Positions 10,223 through 17,875 of a DNA stretch of 17,875 nucleotides are shown here, one piece after another. Source of the DNA: Cylindrotheca closterium. Taxonomy: Eukaryota; Bacillariophyta; Bacillariophyceae; Bacillariales; Bacillariaceae. The translations under genes were made by a program, and so were the position numbers. The stretch spans positions 1-17,875 of the forward strand of contig CAKOGP040001797.1 of NCBI GenBank assembly GCA_933822405.4, given 5' to 3'. The first letter of the stretch is position 1. The number at the start of each line of letters is the position of its first letter. A model generated the notes under the pieces. The model was not told the origin of the DNA and did not search any database. It worked only from the letters and a program-made list of their open reading frames with translations.

Positions 10223-11352
10223 ATGGGACGTTCTTCTTCCGGTGGAGGAAAAGGACGTGTGACTCCTCAGAAGGTCAAGAGCAGTTCGAGTTCAACAGTT
10301 GTGAAACATCTATTTTCAACAAAAGATGAAAACGATGGAAAGGCAAGATCGTTGTACGAAGATGCCAAAGAAAGAGTGATTGACTACATCCAAGCTTCTG
10401 GAATGAAATGCTCCATGGTGAAATCTATTCGAGATGGAAAGTCAATCGACTTCAATGCAATCGTTCCAACATTGAATGCTCCAACTCAAACTGAAGCTGT
10501 TGCAAGAGAAACAGAGATGGCTCAAAACAAGATTCTCTATTCTACAAAGCTCGACGAGAACATGCGAAAATCAGCCTACTTTGAAACAAACAAGAGAACT
10601 GTCAAATCAAACATCATGTTTAAGTTTGTGACAAAAGATATGGATATCAAGCTTCGAGGCGAAGCCGATTTCACCAGTACTCTTGAAGATCCAATCAAAC
10701 TCTTGAAACGTATTGAACGATTCATGAAGAAGAGTGCTGATGCTCAGTATGATTTCTTGGATTTTTGGGAAGCGAATCAAAAGTTCTTTGCTATGAAGCA
10801 AGGAACAACCGAAAACTTGATGCATTTCAAGGAACGATTCTTGAGACAGGCTGAAGTCCTGCAAGATCTATATGGCGTTGCCTGGTTCCAAAATTTTGCA
10901 GTCAAGACAAAAGCGTATGCTGCTATTGCTAGCACCGATACTGCTGCTAAAGACAAGTTCAAGGATGATATCTTTGAAGCCGTTCTTGCAACAGGATTCC
11001 TGTGCATTTGCAATTGAACAAGAACAGCTCCTCTGATGCTGGATCTTCAGACAAACTATTGCAGGGAAGTGGATTACTATCCAAAGACGGTCAGCAAAGC
11101 ACAAGATATGTTGAAGATTCACATGGATGTGATCAAGAGTCCGGGAGTGAACCTTTACCAAGGAAAAGACCAGCCAAATAAAGGTAAAGGTAAAGGTAAA
11201 CCGAAGGACGAAAAGAAAAAGGCAGCATGTTATGTATGTGGCAGCAAGGACCATATGTCTCCAAAATGCCCAGACAGACTGCTACCAGAGAGTCAATGGA
11301 AGCATCCGAAACATTATGTTGATTACGGGAAGAAGCTCAATCTTAATCAGAT
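10223..11352 (+). pseudogene. gag: copia-type gag, 5' part, with in-frame TGA
   Basis: The frame opens at ATG 10223 (MGRSSSGGGKG; the in-frame GTG at 10205 is not a likely eukaryotic start) and runs to about codon 376, where foreign DNA begins. It has the Ty1/copia gag (UBN2/Retrotran_gag-like) helical block around 10690-10870 (DPIKLLKRIERF...FLRQAEVL), the LMLDLQTNY segment at 11033-11059, a basic GKGKGK stretch, and a CCHC zinc knuckle CYVCGSKDHMSPKC at 11228-11269, which would bind RNA during particle assembly. The stop TGA at 11015-11017 interrupts the frame: ...GFLCICN, stop, TRTAPLMLDLQ... The same frame continues on the other side, so this is a nonsense mutation and not a frameshift. 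The 3' part of gag lies at 14599-15123. A decayed element, not expected to be active. Confidence 0.85.
11315..11352 (+). repeat. 38-bp gag duplication, left copy
   Basis: Matches 14599-14636 at 36 of 38 positions. It encodes the gag residues YVDYGKKLNLNQI. After the left copy the gag frame is lost within a few bases (stop at 11357-11359); after the right copy it continues. The pair therefore brackets the 3.2-kb block foreign to gag. Confidence 0.85.
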
Positions 11353-11577
11353 AGTATAAATCTGTCCAATCTGTTTTCTTTCAACAGGTGACAACCTCAT
11401 CAGAAGCGAATTGCTCTTCTCCATTGTCGCTTTCCCCTGACATGTCATCAGCCTTATACAGGGTGGCAAGTCTTGTTGTTGTTTGTTTTTTGTACAGGGC
11501 TCTTCTTCTTCTTCCACAAAGAACTAGAAAGTTTCCCATTATGAGAGAGTATCTCAAGTAGATTTGACTAGTTGAGA

Positions 11578-12228
11578 TCATGGACTACTATGAATGTGGA
11601 TGGGAACTTTTAGACTGTCTATCAAGGAAGTGAAGACTTTAGTTAGCTCCGCTACAAGCACATTGGTAGTATAGGCCTGGAGACCGCTCAATGATACTAT
11701 CATTGAGCCATGGCGTGTGCTGCATCTGTGCTTTCCAGCAAGTAGGAAGCTGCGGAATTGCGGGGCTCGGATTTGGTGACTAGCTCTAGAAGTAGATACA
11801 AAGTTGGATGGCGCCAGTACTGTAATATCTATAGTAGCTATCGTAGCTAGTTGAGTTGAGTCTTCCATGTAGTGTTCCGAGTTCTTCTGGATGACTAGCT
11901 TTGGCAACCATGCAAAGTAGCTGCGGAGGCGTTCCCAATCACGTTCACGAGACTTCACAGCCGAACTTGGGTTCTTCAGTTCAACCTCAGTTGGTTGTAA
12001 TCCGTGCTCAAAGCTGTTGCAAGGTGGTGGACCATTTCTCCTGTCAGGCTTTCGAGTATCATCATCAAAGCGCGCCTCTTGGGTTGAGGATTGCTTGTGA
12101 GATTGATACAACACCAGCTCAAAGCGCGCCTCTTTAGTTAAGGGTTGCTTGTGAGACTGATAGACCTCAAGCTCTGGCGGTGCGACTTGAGTTACACTGG
12201 TGCGATCCGGGTTGATAGGATCTTCCAT
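11578..12228 (-). pseudogene. Degenerate copia pol fragment, pre-integrase-like
   Basis: A 216-codon minus-strand frame. The segment DWERLRSYFAWLPKLVI (nucleotides about 11888-11940) resembles the stretch just before the integrase in diatom copia polyproteins (WERLRP.F.WLP..VI..TFE.TTQYA). After it the similarity fades, and no HHCC or DDE integrase motif can be seen. The N-terminal part has two near-copies of YQSHKQ...EARF (around 12060-12165), which look like a local duplication. It is separated from the protease-bearing block by about 350 bp in shifted frames. Read as dead sequence. Confidence 0.5.
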
Positions 12229-12576
12229 GCTACGTTCAAGAGCGCGGCATTTGGAATGTTAGCGGTGCTCAATCCACGATCGATCAGATCAAAGTCAAGT
12301 GGCCCAAGGGAGTCAAGAGTACAGTCCAGGGTAGCTTCAAGGATCTCAAGAGTACAAACCAAAATAGATTTGTTAGTGGCTATCTCATCTATTGTTTGGT
12401 CAGGCTCTCTATCTGACTTGTTCCCATCATGTACAGGAGGAAGAGCACTAGTAGCATCATCTCTCCCCATGCTCGCTTCCGGCAACTGTTGGAGCAAGTC
12501 GTCTTCCAGTACAAAGTCAGTAAAGAAAGCAACAGCATGGTCTAGAGTAGACTTCTTTATAGTAATTAGGATTCAA

Positions 12577-13608
12577 CTAGTACTCTCGTGGACAGTCAGA
12601 GTATGGCGGTGGACGACGATCCAACTCCCCATGAGGTGTCTTCCTTGTCAGTTTGTCCGAATTGAGGATAAGGTCCTTGAAAGAGCTGAAAGGAGCTGAC
12701 TCGATATCGTTGTTGACCGATTGGCCTGGGCTGAACAGTATTGAAGGGGGCTTAAGAGCTTCGTAGACCTCGAAACACTCAGGGATGGGTGAATCTTCTG
12801 GTGCTGCGTCAAAGCCAAATAGGTCGGTCATGTTGCAGTTAAACCATGTGAGGTTGTCGAACGCTCGATGGTGCTGTTCGTACAGTCCATCAGTTGGAAG
12901 AACACAATTGAAGTTCTCAAAGAAATCAGTAATTTCATCTAGTCTAGAATCCTTAAAAGAAGTAACAGCTTTATTATTCTTAAGAACTCCTACAAGATCA
13001 AACAGGCGTTCTTCATCCTCAGGATCGCAGTTGAGAACGGAGTTTGCCCATTTTTCCATATTGTTGATCAAATGATCCAATACACTTGGGTCCCAATCAG
13101 TATTAGAAGTGAGTACAAAATGTGGAATGTCGGGATTACTCAGCTCAAGATCTGTTGGTGGGCGCATTCGCAGATATGGGAGGCCATTGCTGATGTCAAG
13201 TGGTAAGACGAAGCCATCTGGTGTTGTCAAGCGCTGTTGACCACCAACTTTGGTAGGCTTGTCGTCCACAACGATCTTGAAATGTTCCATCTGTCCATTG
13301 GACAGAATGGATTGGCCCTTTCCAATGTAGGCTTGTTGGCGTATAATGGCAATGATGATGCGGGCATCGTCTCTAGCAATGCCGCCGTTGGCACCTCTAT
13401 CAATCAAAGCTAGATGTTTATGAGTGTTGGCTTTCTGAATAGAATAGATAACATTATGGTTATTAATTGATCTATATTTTACTCCATAAAACGTGAACTT
13501 GTGTTGTTTGGCTTCTTGTTGAGGTGTAGGCGGTGGACGTTTGGTAGCCGGTACGACAGCCAACTTATAAGACATCACACACTGTTGCTCCCCATTCTCC
13601 AAATCCAT
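12577..13608 (-). pseudogene. copia pol relic with aspartic protease signature
   Basis: A 343-codon minus-strand frame. LALIDRGANGG (catalytic Asp codon at 13399-13401) is the retropepsin active site in the D-R-G form seen in diatom copia elements. It is followed by QQAYIGKGQSI.S.GQMEHFKIVVDD, KVGGQQRLTTPDGFVLPL, NGLPYLRMRPPTD and TDWDPSVLDH, the conserved post-protease blocks of those polyproteins. Between GGIARDD and QQAY the spacing is about 50 residues shorter than I expect for this family, suggesting an internal deletion. Upstream the same frame continues past a TAA at 13633-13635 into 13636-13821. Reverse transcriptase and RNase H are absent from the window. The family would cleave Gag-Pol, but this copy is not expected to be functional. 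Confidence 0.75.
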
Positions 13609-13632
13609 TGGGTCCTCGTCAGTCTCATCTTG

Positions 13633-13821
13633 TTAAGGAAGAAGAGCATCAGAATCACTCCCCATGCTCGCTTCCGGAAACTGAAGGAGCAAGCTGTGGC
13701 CAGTGCTGTTGGCAGAGATACTACAGCCAAGATCGCCACTGTGTTGGTCCAATAACGTTTGGTCCCAGTCAAGGTTGGAGACGAGTGTGGCATTACCAAT
13801 GCCAGTGTCATTCAGATCCAT
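13633..13821 (-). pseudogene. Second, partial copy of the pol post-protease linker
   Basis: A 62-codon frame containing SNLDWDQTLLDQ and LLLQFPEASMGSDSD. Both motifs have counterparts further downstream in the same relic: SNTDWDPSVLDH at about 13070-13105 and LLQQLPEASMGRDD at about 12456-12497. In the intact order these follow the protease; here they precede it. The block therefore looks like part of a second pol copy placed in front of the protease fragment, joined in the same frame with a TAA at 13633-13635. The nucleotide match is strongest at CCCCATGCTCGCTTCCGG (plus strand), present at both places. Confidence 0.55.
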
Positions 13822-13933
13822 AGCAGTGTCGAAATCATCTGGTTGTCGAGAGTCTCATCTTCAGAGGCTTCATTCAGGGACGCACCACAACATCAAACGC
13901 ACGCCCAAAATCTGTCCGTTTAGATTGTTTTGA

Positions 13934-13949
13934 GATTTTTTAAAAAATC
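13934..13949. other. T6A6-centred palindrome
   Basis: GATTTTTTAAAAAATC is a perfect 16-bp palindrome in the AT-rich stretch between the pol relic and the hairpin. It may be only a simple-sequence accident. Confidence 0.5.
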
Positions 13950-14017
13950 CAAATAATTTGAATGTGTCCGTTAAAATGCTCTGCGACTTTGACGCGGGAC
14001 ATTTCTTTGGACGCGGG

Positions 14018-14122
14018 ATTGACGCGAGTTGTGTCAGTTTGACACAGAGTTGCGTCAGTTGACGTGTAATCGGCGTCAAACTGACGCAACTCTGCATCAA
14101 ACTGACGCAACTCCGCGTCAAT
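14018..14122. repeat. Near-perfect hairpin, arms about 47 bp, 9-nt loop
   Basis: The left arm 14018-14064 pairs with the right arm 14074-14122, with three mismatches and two single-base gaps. The loop is TGTAATCGG. Each arm is itself built from two copies of a GACGCAACTC-type unit (GTTGCGTCAGTTTGA). Further GACGCGGGA words flank it (13991-14019 and 14145-14155). It could be a very small foldback element or a minisatellite that inverted on itself. It has no coding role. Confidence 0.8.
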
Positions 14123-14267
14123 TTAATGCAGGCTTGCATGTCTTTGACGCGGGACGAAACCCGCGTACCTGTACACGTGTACCAGTTCATCATTGTGATG
14201 AAAAGATTGGAGTTGAAGTTGTCCACTTGCCTCTCATTCCAATGAGAGTTGCCCAATTTCCTGAACA

Positions 14268-14606
14268 ATGGATCTAATGGAAATTGACAAAACTGGGGCA
14301 CATAATGGCGATGATGCTATTATCCAATCAAGACGCAACGACCTCATAAATGAGTTCGAAGCCCTGGATGAAATTCACCAACAGATATTTTGGTTTTATT
14401 ACCTACACATCTTCACCGGCGGAGGTATTGGTGGAGATATTGAGCTCTGTGGGTCCGTCTTTCACTACAAAATTACAGCAGCTTGGACAGAGAAAATCTC
14501 CAAGCCAAAATTCACCTACAGAGCAAAGAAGCTGAAACCACTTGTATTGAAATTTCAAGAATATAGTTTGCGCCCAACAGGAGATGTTCCAATCTGTCTA
14601 TGTTGA
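14268..14606 (+). CDS. Unrecognised 112-codon ORF inside the insertion
   Basis: Runs from ATG 14268 to TGA 14604-14606. I do not recognise the product. The central part (LINEFEALDEIHQQIFWFYYLHIFTGGGIGGDIELC) is hydrophobic, and the later part is basic (KISKPKFTYRAKKLKPLVLKFQ). The last codons run into the 38-bp gag duplication, so the true end, if the ORF is a piece of a gene, is probably lost at about 14598. It could be a fragment of a host or transposon gene carried in with the insertion, or a chance ORF. Expression is doubtful. Confidence 0.25.
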   Translation: MDLMEIDKTGAHNGDDAIIQSRRNDLINEFEALDEIHQQIFWFYYLHIFTGGGIGGDIELCGSVFHYKITAAWTEKISKPKFTYRAKKLKPLVLKFQEYSLRPTGDVPICLC

Positions 14607-14636
14607 TCATGGGAAGAAGCTCAATCTTAATCAGAT
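14599..14636 (+). repeat. 38-bp gag duplication, right copy
   Basis: Partner of 11315-11352, 36 of 38 positions identical. Here the gag frame continues intact (..LNQIGATVPAT), so this copy joins to the authentic 3' part of gag. Confidence 0.85.
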
Positions 14637-15123
14637 TGGAGCAACTGTCCCAGCTACAGTTCCTGGAACTTCTCCAGCGACAAGTATTATCACTGGTGGA
14701 ACACCAAGTGTTGCGGGAAGCGTTAACACACCTTTGCGACTTACTGGTACTACAGGTAATCAGATGTTGCAAGTTCCTTCGGGAATGCAGCTCATGCAGA
14801 TTCCAACTCAAGGTGGCGGCACTGTGACTGTCCCTTACTCAATGAATGCTAATGGTGAGATTGCGTTCAGTGGAATGCAACTCAGCCAGCAAGGCTTCAG
14901 TGGTGCTCAAGTGCGCCAAGGATTCAATGCAACTCAAACTCGAACTCTGCAGGTCATGAAGACTGGCTATTTTGATACGTCAAATGTCTTTCACGATGCG
15001 ATCAAAGGAAAGGATGAGAATGGCAATGATGTCTATCTTATTCCATGTCCTGCTGGAACGACTAATGTCAAACTTCAATCCGACTGGCACTATGCTAGTG
15101 AAAATGATAATAATAATAACTGA
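14599..15123 (+). pseudogene. gag: copia-type gag, 3' part
   Basis: Starts with the second copy of YVDHGKKLNLNQI and continues the gag frame for about 174 codons to TGA 15121-15123. Seen: a T/P/S/G-rich linker (ATVPATVPGTSPAT...), two MQL-containing segments, then DVYLIPCPAGTTNVKL and SDWHYASENDNNNN. Together with 10223-11352 it would give a gag of about 550 residues, long but plausible for the family. No pol frame of this element is recognised downstream. A plus-strand frame at 14972-15400 overlaps the gag end in +1, as a pol might, but carries no motif I can name. Confidence 0.7.
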
Positions 15124-15137
15124 GACATTAATCGTTA
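15108..15137 (+). repeat. 30-nt sequence repeated in inverted orientation at 16199-16228
   Basis: The end of gag and its stop codon. 29 of 30 positions match the minus strand at 16199-16228. About half of the match is AAT repeat; the rest (CTGAGACATTAATC) is not simple sequence. Confidence 0.8.
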
Positions 15138-15327
15138 CTATGCTACTCTGTGGGCATTCGATTGCCGGTGAAATATTCGGCTGTAAAGGTCAAATACTGT
15201 GTAGCGGTGAGTCAACAACAAGTTTGAACCATGTGAGGCAGTTGCTCAAGTCTCCCAAAGGGGTAAAGACTTCTCCCGTGACGTGGCGGGGTGAATTCGG
15301 GACATGTAAGGTCCCACGAAAAGTTGG
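15138..15327. other. 190 bp between gag and the RNase H relic, nothing recognised
   Basis: Presumably the start of the pol region or the inter-ORF DNA of the copia element, cut by the minus-strand relic. The plus-strand frame across it shows no motif I can name. Confidence 0.4.
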
Positions 15328-17751
15328 TCAGGGTCCAGGGGAAAAAATAGTCCGCAGACTGCGGCGTTGTGCTTTCATGGAGCGACGGAAGTCTCGGTAA
15401 TCCTGACGAAGCAACTTAAGCCACTCTTCCTTGTCCACCAATGACTTGCGAAGGACTTGTCAACGGCTTGTTAGCATCGGTTGAATTTCCTTAGGCAAGT
15501 CATCGGGACCCATATCAAACTGTGAGTGAATACCCTCATCAACACTACTGTGACGTTCACGTAGTTGAACGTTATCATCTGAATCTTGAACGGAGTTCCG
15601 TTGCTCCCACATGTAGAAGCCGATCGAGATCAGCTGTTGTGAGAGGCGGGACGCCCAAAGAGAGACAGATCGTTGACATCTGATCTTGTCATAATGTTGT
15701 TGTTGGAGCGGAAGCCAAGATGATGCTACCCAATCACCTGCTGAGCCAAGAAGGCCTGCCGAACCGAAGGAGAGATGGTACTTAGAGGGGACGAAGTAGG
15801 TGTGCGAACGCCGTGAAGAAGCTGTGGGATTGCTGTTGTGATGGAAGGGCCCGTCAATTGCAGGTCCAGCCACGCGGAGAAGGCTGCAGTGCGACGGTCC
15901 CATTCAGCGGTTGCTGAAGCAGCGCGGCAACGGGGAACATGAAGATGATCCTCGAAGTCGCCACAGCGCGGGCAAGCTGCCAATGTCTCCAAACCCCATA
16001 GAACTTTAAATTTACCTGTGCCACACATGCCCACACAATGTTTAGTAGACCACCTTTGTAATCCTGCAGGGAGGGATCGCATGGCTCGGCCAAGTGTGTC
16101 CCAGGCGATCTCAGACTCGGCTGCGGCCGAGATAGTACCTTTGTCCCTGTGGCTCATTAGATCAGGCATCTCAGTTTACCACGGAGACACCTGTCTTCTA
16201 ATGATTAATGTCTCAGTTATTATTATTAGTACCTTTGTCCCTCCAGCGCGAGCGGAGGGCGGGAAGGGTCACACACGCTTGGGTGAACTGAGGATCAAGG
16301 CGTGACTGTTTGGTGTCTGCCACGTACAATGCCGCAAGCTCAGTGAAGAAACGAGGATTGGGGGCTATGAGATGATTGGCCGTCTCAAGTTCCTTACGGT
16401 ACTCCACCGCCATTCTATCCACCTCAAGGTTCCGTTTCTCCCACCAAGAAAGTTTGTGAAAGAGATTGGACTTGTCGAGATGGCCATACACGTGCTGGGG
16501 CGACCAATCCACCGAGGACCGAAGGATGGCTTCCCGAATGGATGACACCAAGTCAAACTGGGCGTCAGTTGGAGACAGTGGGCGATCTTTGAAAGCCATC
16601 CTAATGGCAGAGAGACCATCGCAAGCAATCGGCACCTGGGGGCATGTTGAAAGGTTTGGGAACCATTGCTTAAGGAGCCAATCAACCGCCATTATACCGG
16701 CCAACAGACCAATGAGTTTGCTGCGGTATGGGCTCTGATCCTGGGGCAAACTGGGGGTCTGACACCGGATGATGATTCGATCGCACCCTCCATGCTTCAA
16801 CAAGAGTTGAACCGCCGCGGTCCCTAACTCGTTCTTGAAGGATCCATCGCTGATCACGCGCAGGCGACCTTCCAACAGAGCATCAGCTCAGGTGGCTTCC
16901 TCACCGTGAACCTCGATCTCATCTAGTACCCACCCGTAATAGTCCGTGCAAAGCTCGGCAGCCGTCTGCCACGCTTGAAGGATGGATGGGCTGTTGGGAG
17001 GGGACGGTTTAGAGGCACGGCCAGTACCTGTGAGAAGAACACTGTCAGATCCCGTGATGGGGCGAACCGTGGCGCAAAGAACATCACAAGGAAGCGGTGC
17101 GGTCCACCATGGGCAGGAAGGATATGAAGGCGCTGGTGCGTAGCGACGTGACGTGGTGGAGGAACCCTCAGGAGAAAATTGTTTCCAGGTTGCCCCATGG
17201 CGGTGGAAACGGCCTGTAGTGGGTGACAGCAACCAATTCCAGTCCTCCAGAGGATCAGTCCAGGGCCCTAATGGCTGTCGTAGTGGGTGATGTGGCCCGT
17301 TGGAGGCAAGCAGGGCTCAAGAGAAGGTGATCTGCCACAGGTCCCAGTGTTGGCGGGTTGGGCGAACTGTCCTTGGCCATTGGTATGGCGAGCGGCAGCC
17401 CTCATCCCTGAGCCCATTCCACGCGGAACGACGAATAAACCTGCCATCAGCAGTCACAATGTCAGACACTGTGCATACCTGGAGGAACATTTGACACCAA
17501 TTGAGCCATAAAAGTTCCTCTTGTTCAACCTCCAAGTTTATGAAGAGATCCCTCAGAAGGGAGTCGTCCGTACAGCGATGGGAGAGAGCGGGAGAGTCAC
17601 AGGCGACATAGATGTCCAGACCCTCGAGTTCATGCCATACTCGTTTCATCCAGGTGTCTGAAGCTAGAATCGCCTTGTTGGTGTAGACTTGTTGCAAGAG
17701 TCCAAAGGATGTCCCTGTTTCAAGTTGATGGGCTTGGAAGTTGGCCTCCAT
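15328..17751 (-). pseudogene. RNase H and zinc-knuckle retroelement relic (LINE-like C-terminal part)
   Basis: On the minus strand one frame runs from 17751 to about 16230, with TGA stops at 17317-17319 and 16888-16890. It contains SFGLLQQVYTNKAILASDTWMKRVWHELEG, then LNWCQMFLQVCTVSDIVTADG, then an RNase H domain: VISDGSF (Asp 16846-16848), SPYRSKL, IACDGLSA (Asp 16618-16620), VYGHLD and VDRMA. The second catalytic acid is Lys (16717-16719) where Glu is expected. After a short insertion a new frame (from 16169) carries CPRCGDFEDHLHVPRC at 15927-15974, a CCHC finger of the LINE zf-RVT type. A frameshift near 15730 leads to YMWEQRNSV and then, past TGA 15460-15462, VDKEEWLKLLRQDYRDFRR and a probable natural stop at 15328-15330. 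The block order matches ORFs common in diatom genomes (from memory). The reverse transcriptase is not in the window. Dead copy. Confidence 0.75.
16148..16241 (-). repeat. 94-bp insertion with 14-bp flanking duplication in the RNase H relic
   Basis: AGTACCTTTGTCCC occurs at 16134-16147 and 16228-16241 (encoding RDKGT on the minus strand). The 80 bp between are foreign to the relic, which continues smoothly when one repeat and the 80 bp are removed. The insert shifts the frame by one and brings a TGA. Its last 30 nt (16199-16228) copy the end of the neighbouring gag in inverted orientation. Confidence 0.7.
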
Positions 17752-17875
17752 ATTCCGAAAAAACAAAAATACAAAAACAACACGCATCTCCGGGTCCTCA
17801 AAACATCACTTTCGGTACTTCGCCTACACGATTTTTCTGTAGCAAAACGAAACTCGCTCCTCCTTTTTGCATCAA
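17752..17875. other. End of window, no recognisable coding
   Basis: On the plus strand, an A-rich stretch (17757-17785, AAAACAAAAATACAAAAAC) directly abuts the start of the recognisable RNase H relic, and the remaining 90 bp show no family. The A-rich stretch may mark a junction between elements. Confidence 0.4.

Larger units (their letters stand above)
11353..14598. mobile_element. Composite insertion splitting gag
   Basis: Everything between the two 38-bp gag copies is foreign to gag. It holds, left to right: about 220 bp with no recognisable feature (11360-11577), two blocks of minus-strand copia pol relic (11578-12228 and 12577-13821), about 180 bp AT-rich DNA with a T6A6 palindrome at 13934-13949, a 47-bp-arm hairpin (14018-14122), and an unrecognised plus-strand ORF (14268-14606). 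I found no terminal inverted repeats or LTR pair marking it as one transposon, so it is probably a patchwork of several events. A duplicated target of 38 bp is longer than the few bases left by copia integrases. Confidence 0.6.

Noticed and set aside
11015..11017. TGA as selenocysteine or a reassigned codon
   Set aside because: The large host gene uses TAG as its stop and shows no internal TGA, and the affected ORFs carry other disabling changes. Nonsense mutation is simpler.
14972..15400. 142-codon plus-strand ORF overlapping the end of gag in +1 as the pol start
   Set aside because: No protease, integrase or other pol motif is visible, and its end overlaps the minus-strand RNase H relic; kept only as a remark.
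15108..16228. A 1.1-kb DNA transposon bounded by 30-bp terminal inverted repeats
   Set aside because: The RNase H/zinc-knuckle relic runs through 16228 on both sides, so that end cannot be a transposon boundary. A short templated insertion fits better.

Overview
The window looks like nuclear DNA of a diatom, probably a pennate one (inference). The evidence is a run of Ty1/copia relics of the type common in diatoms (gag with a CCHC knuckle, a protease with the D-R-G-A-N-G-G signature, LTR-like ends starting TGTTGGGATATG), an RNase H/zinc-knuckle retroelement relic of a kind frequent in diatom genomes, and a host gene with one short 67-nt GT-AG intron. No bacterial operon structure is visible.

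Layout. Positions 1-582 hold an LTR-like sequence on the minus strand, and a second copy lies on the plus strand at 9650-10208 directly before a gag gene. The two are inverted and point away from each other around about 9 kb of DNA. Between them are a 13/20-bp tandem repeat (749-908), about 1.1 kb without a recognisable gene, one large host gene (2052-8931), and a short 3' region with polyadenylation-like hexamers and a 16-bp tandem duplication able to form a hairpin. A 184-bp extra copy of the LTR head (9466-9649) sits just before the plus-strand LTR.

The host gene is the main coding feature. Splicing 4269-4335 joins two frames into a predicted 2,270-residue protein with an HSA domain, a SNF2-type ATPase split into two lobes, and a C-terminal SANT/Myb domain. 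This is the architecture of the SWR1/EP400/Domino chromatin remodellers. Walker A is present, but the DEAH box reads D-C-R-C and the arginine-finger motif is eroded, so it may be a catalytically altered or inactive paralogue.

From 10223 rightward the window is a nest of decayed retroelements. A plus-strand gag (10223-11352) carries an in-frame TGA and is interrupted by about 3.2 kb of foreign DNA (11353-14598), flanked by a 38-bp duplication of gag sequence. That insert contains a rearranged minus-strand copia pol relic (protease but no recognisable integrase core or reverse transcriptase), a near-perfect 47-bp-arm hairpin, and an unrecognised 112-codon ORF. The gag 3' part resumes at 14599 and ends at 15123. 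From 15328 to about 17751 lies a minus-strand RNase H/zinc-knuckle retroelement relic with three in-frame TGA stops, a frameshift, and a short insertion containing a 30-nt inverted match to the end of the neighbouring gag.

All identifications come from motif recognition in the translated sequence. No database search was possible.
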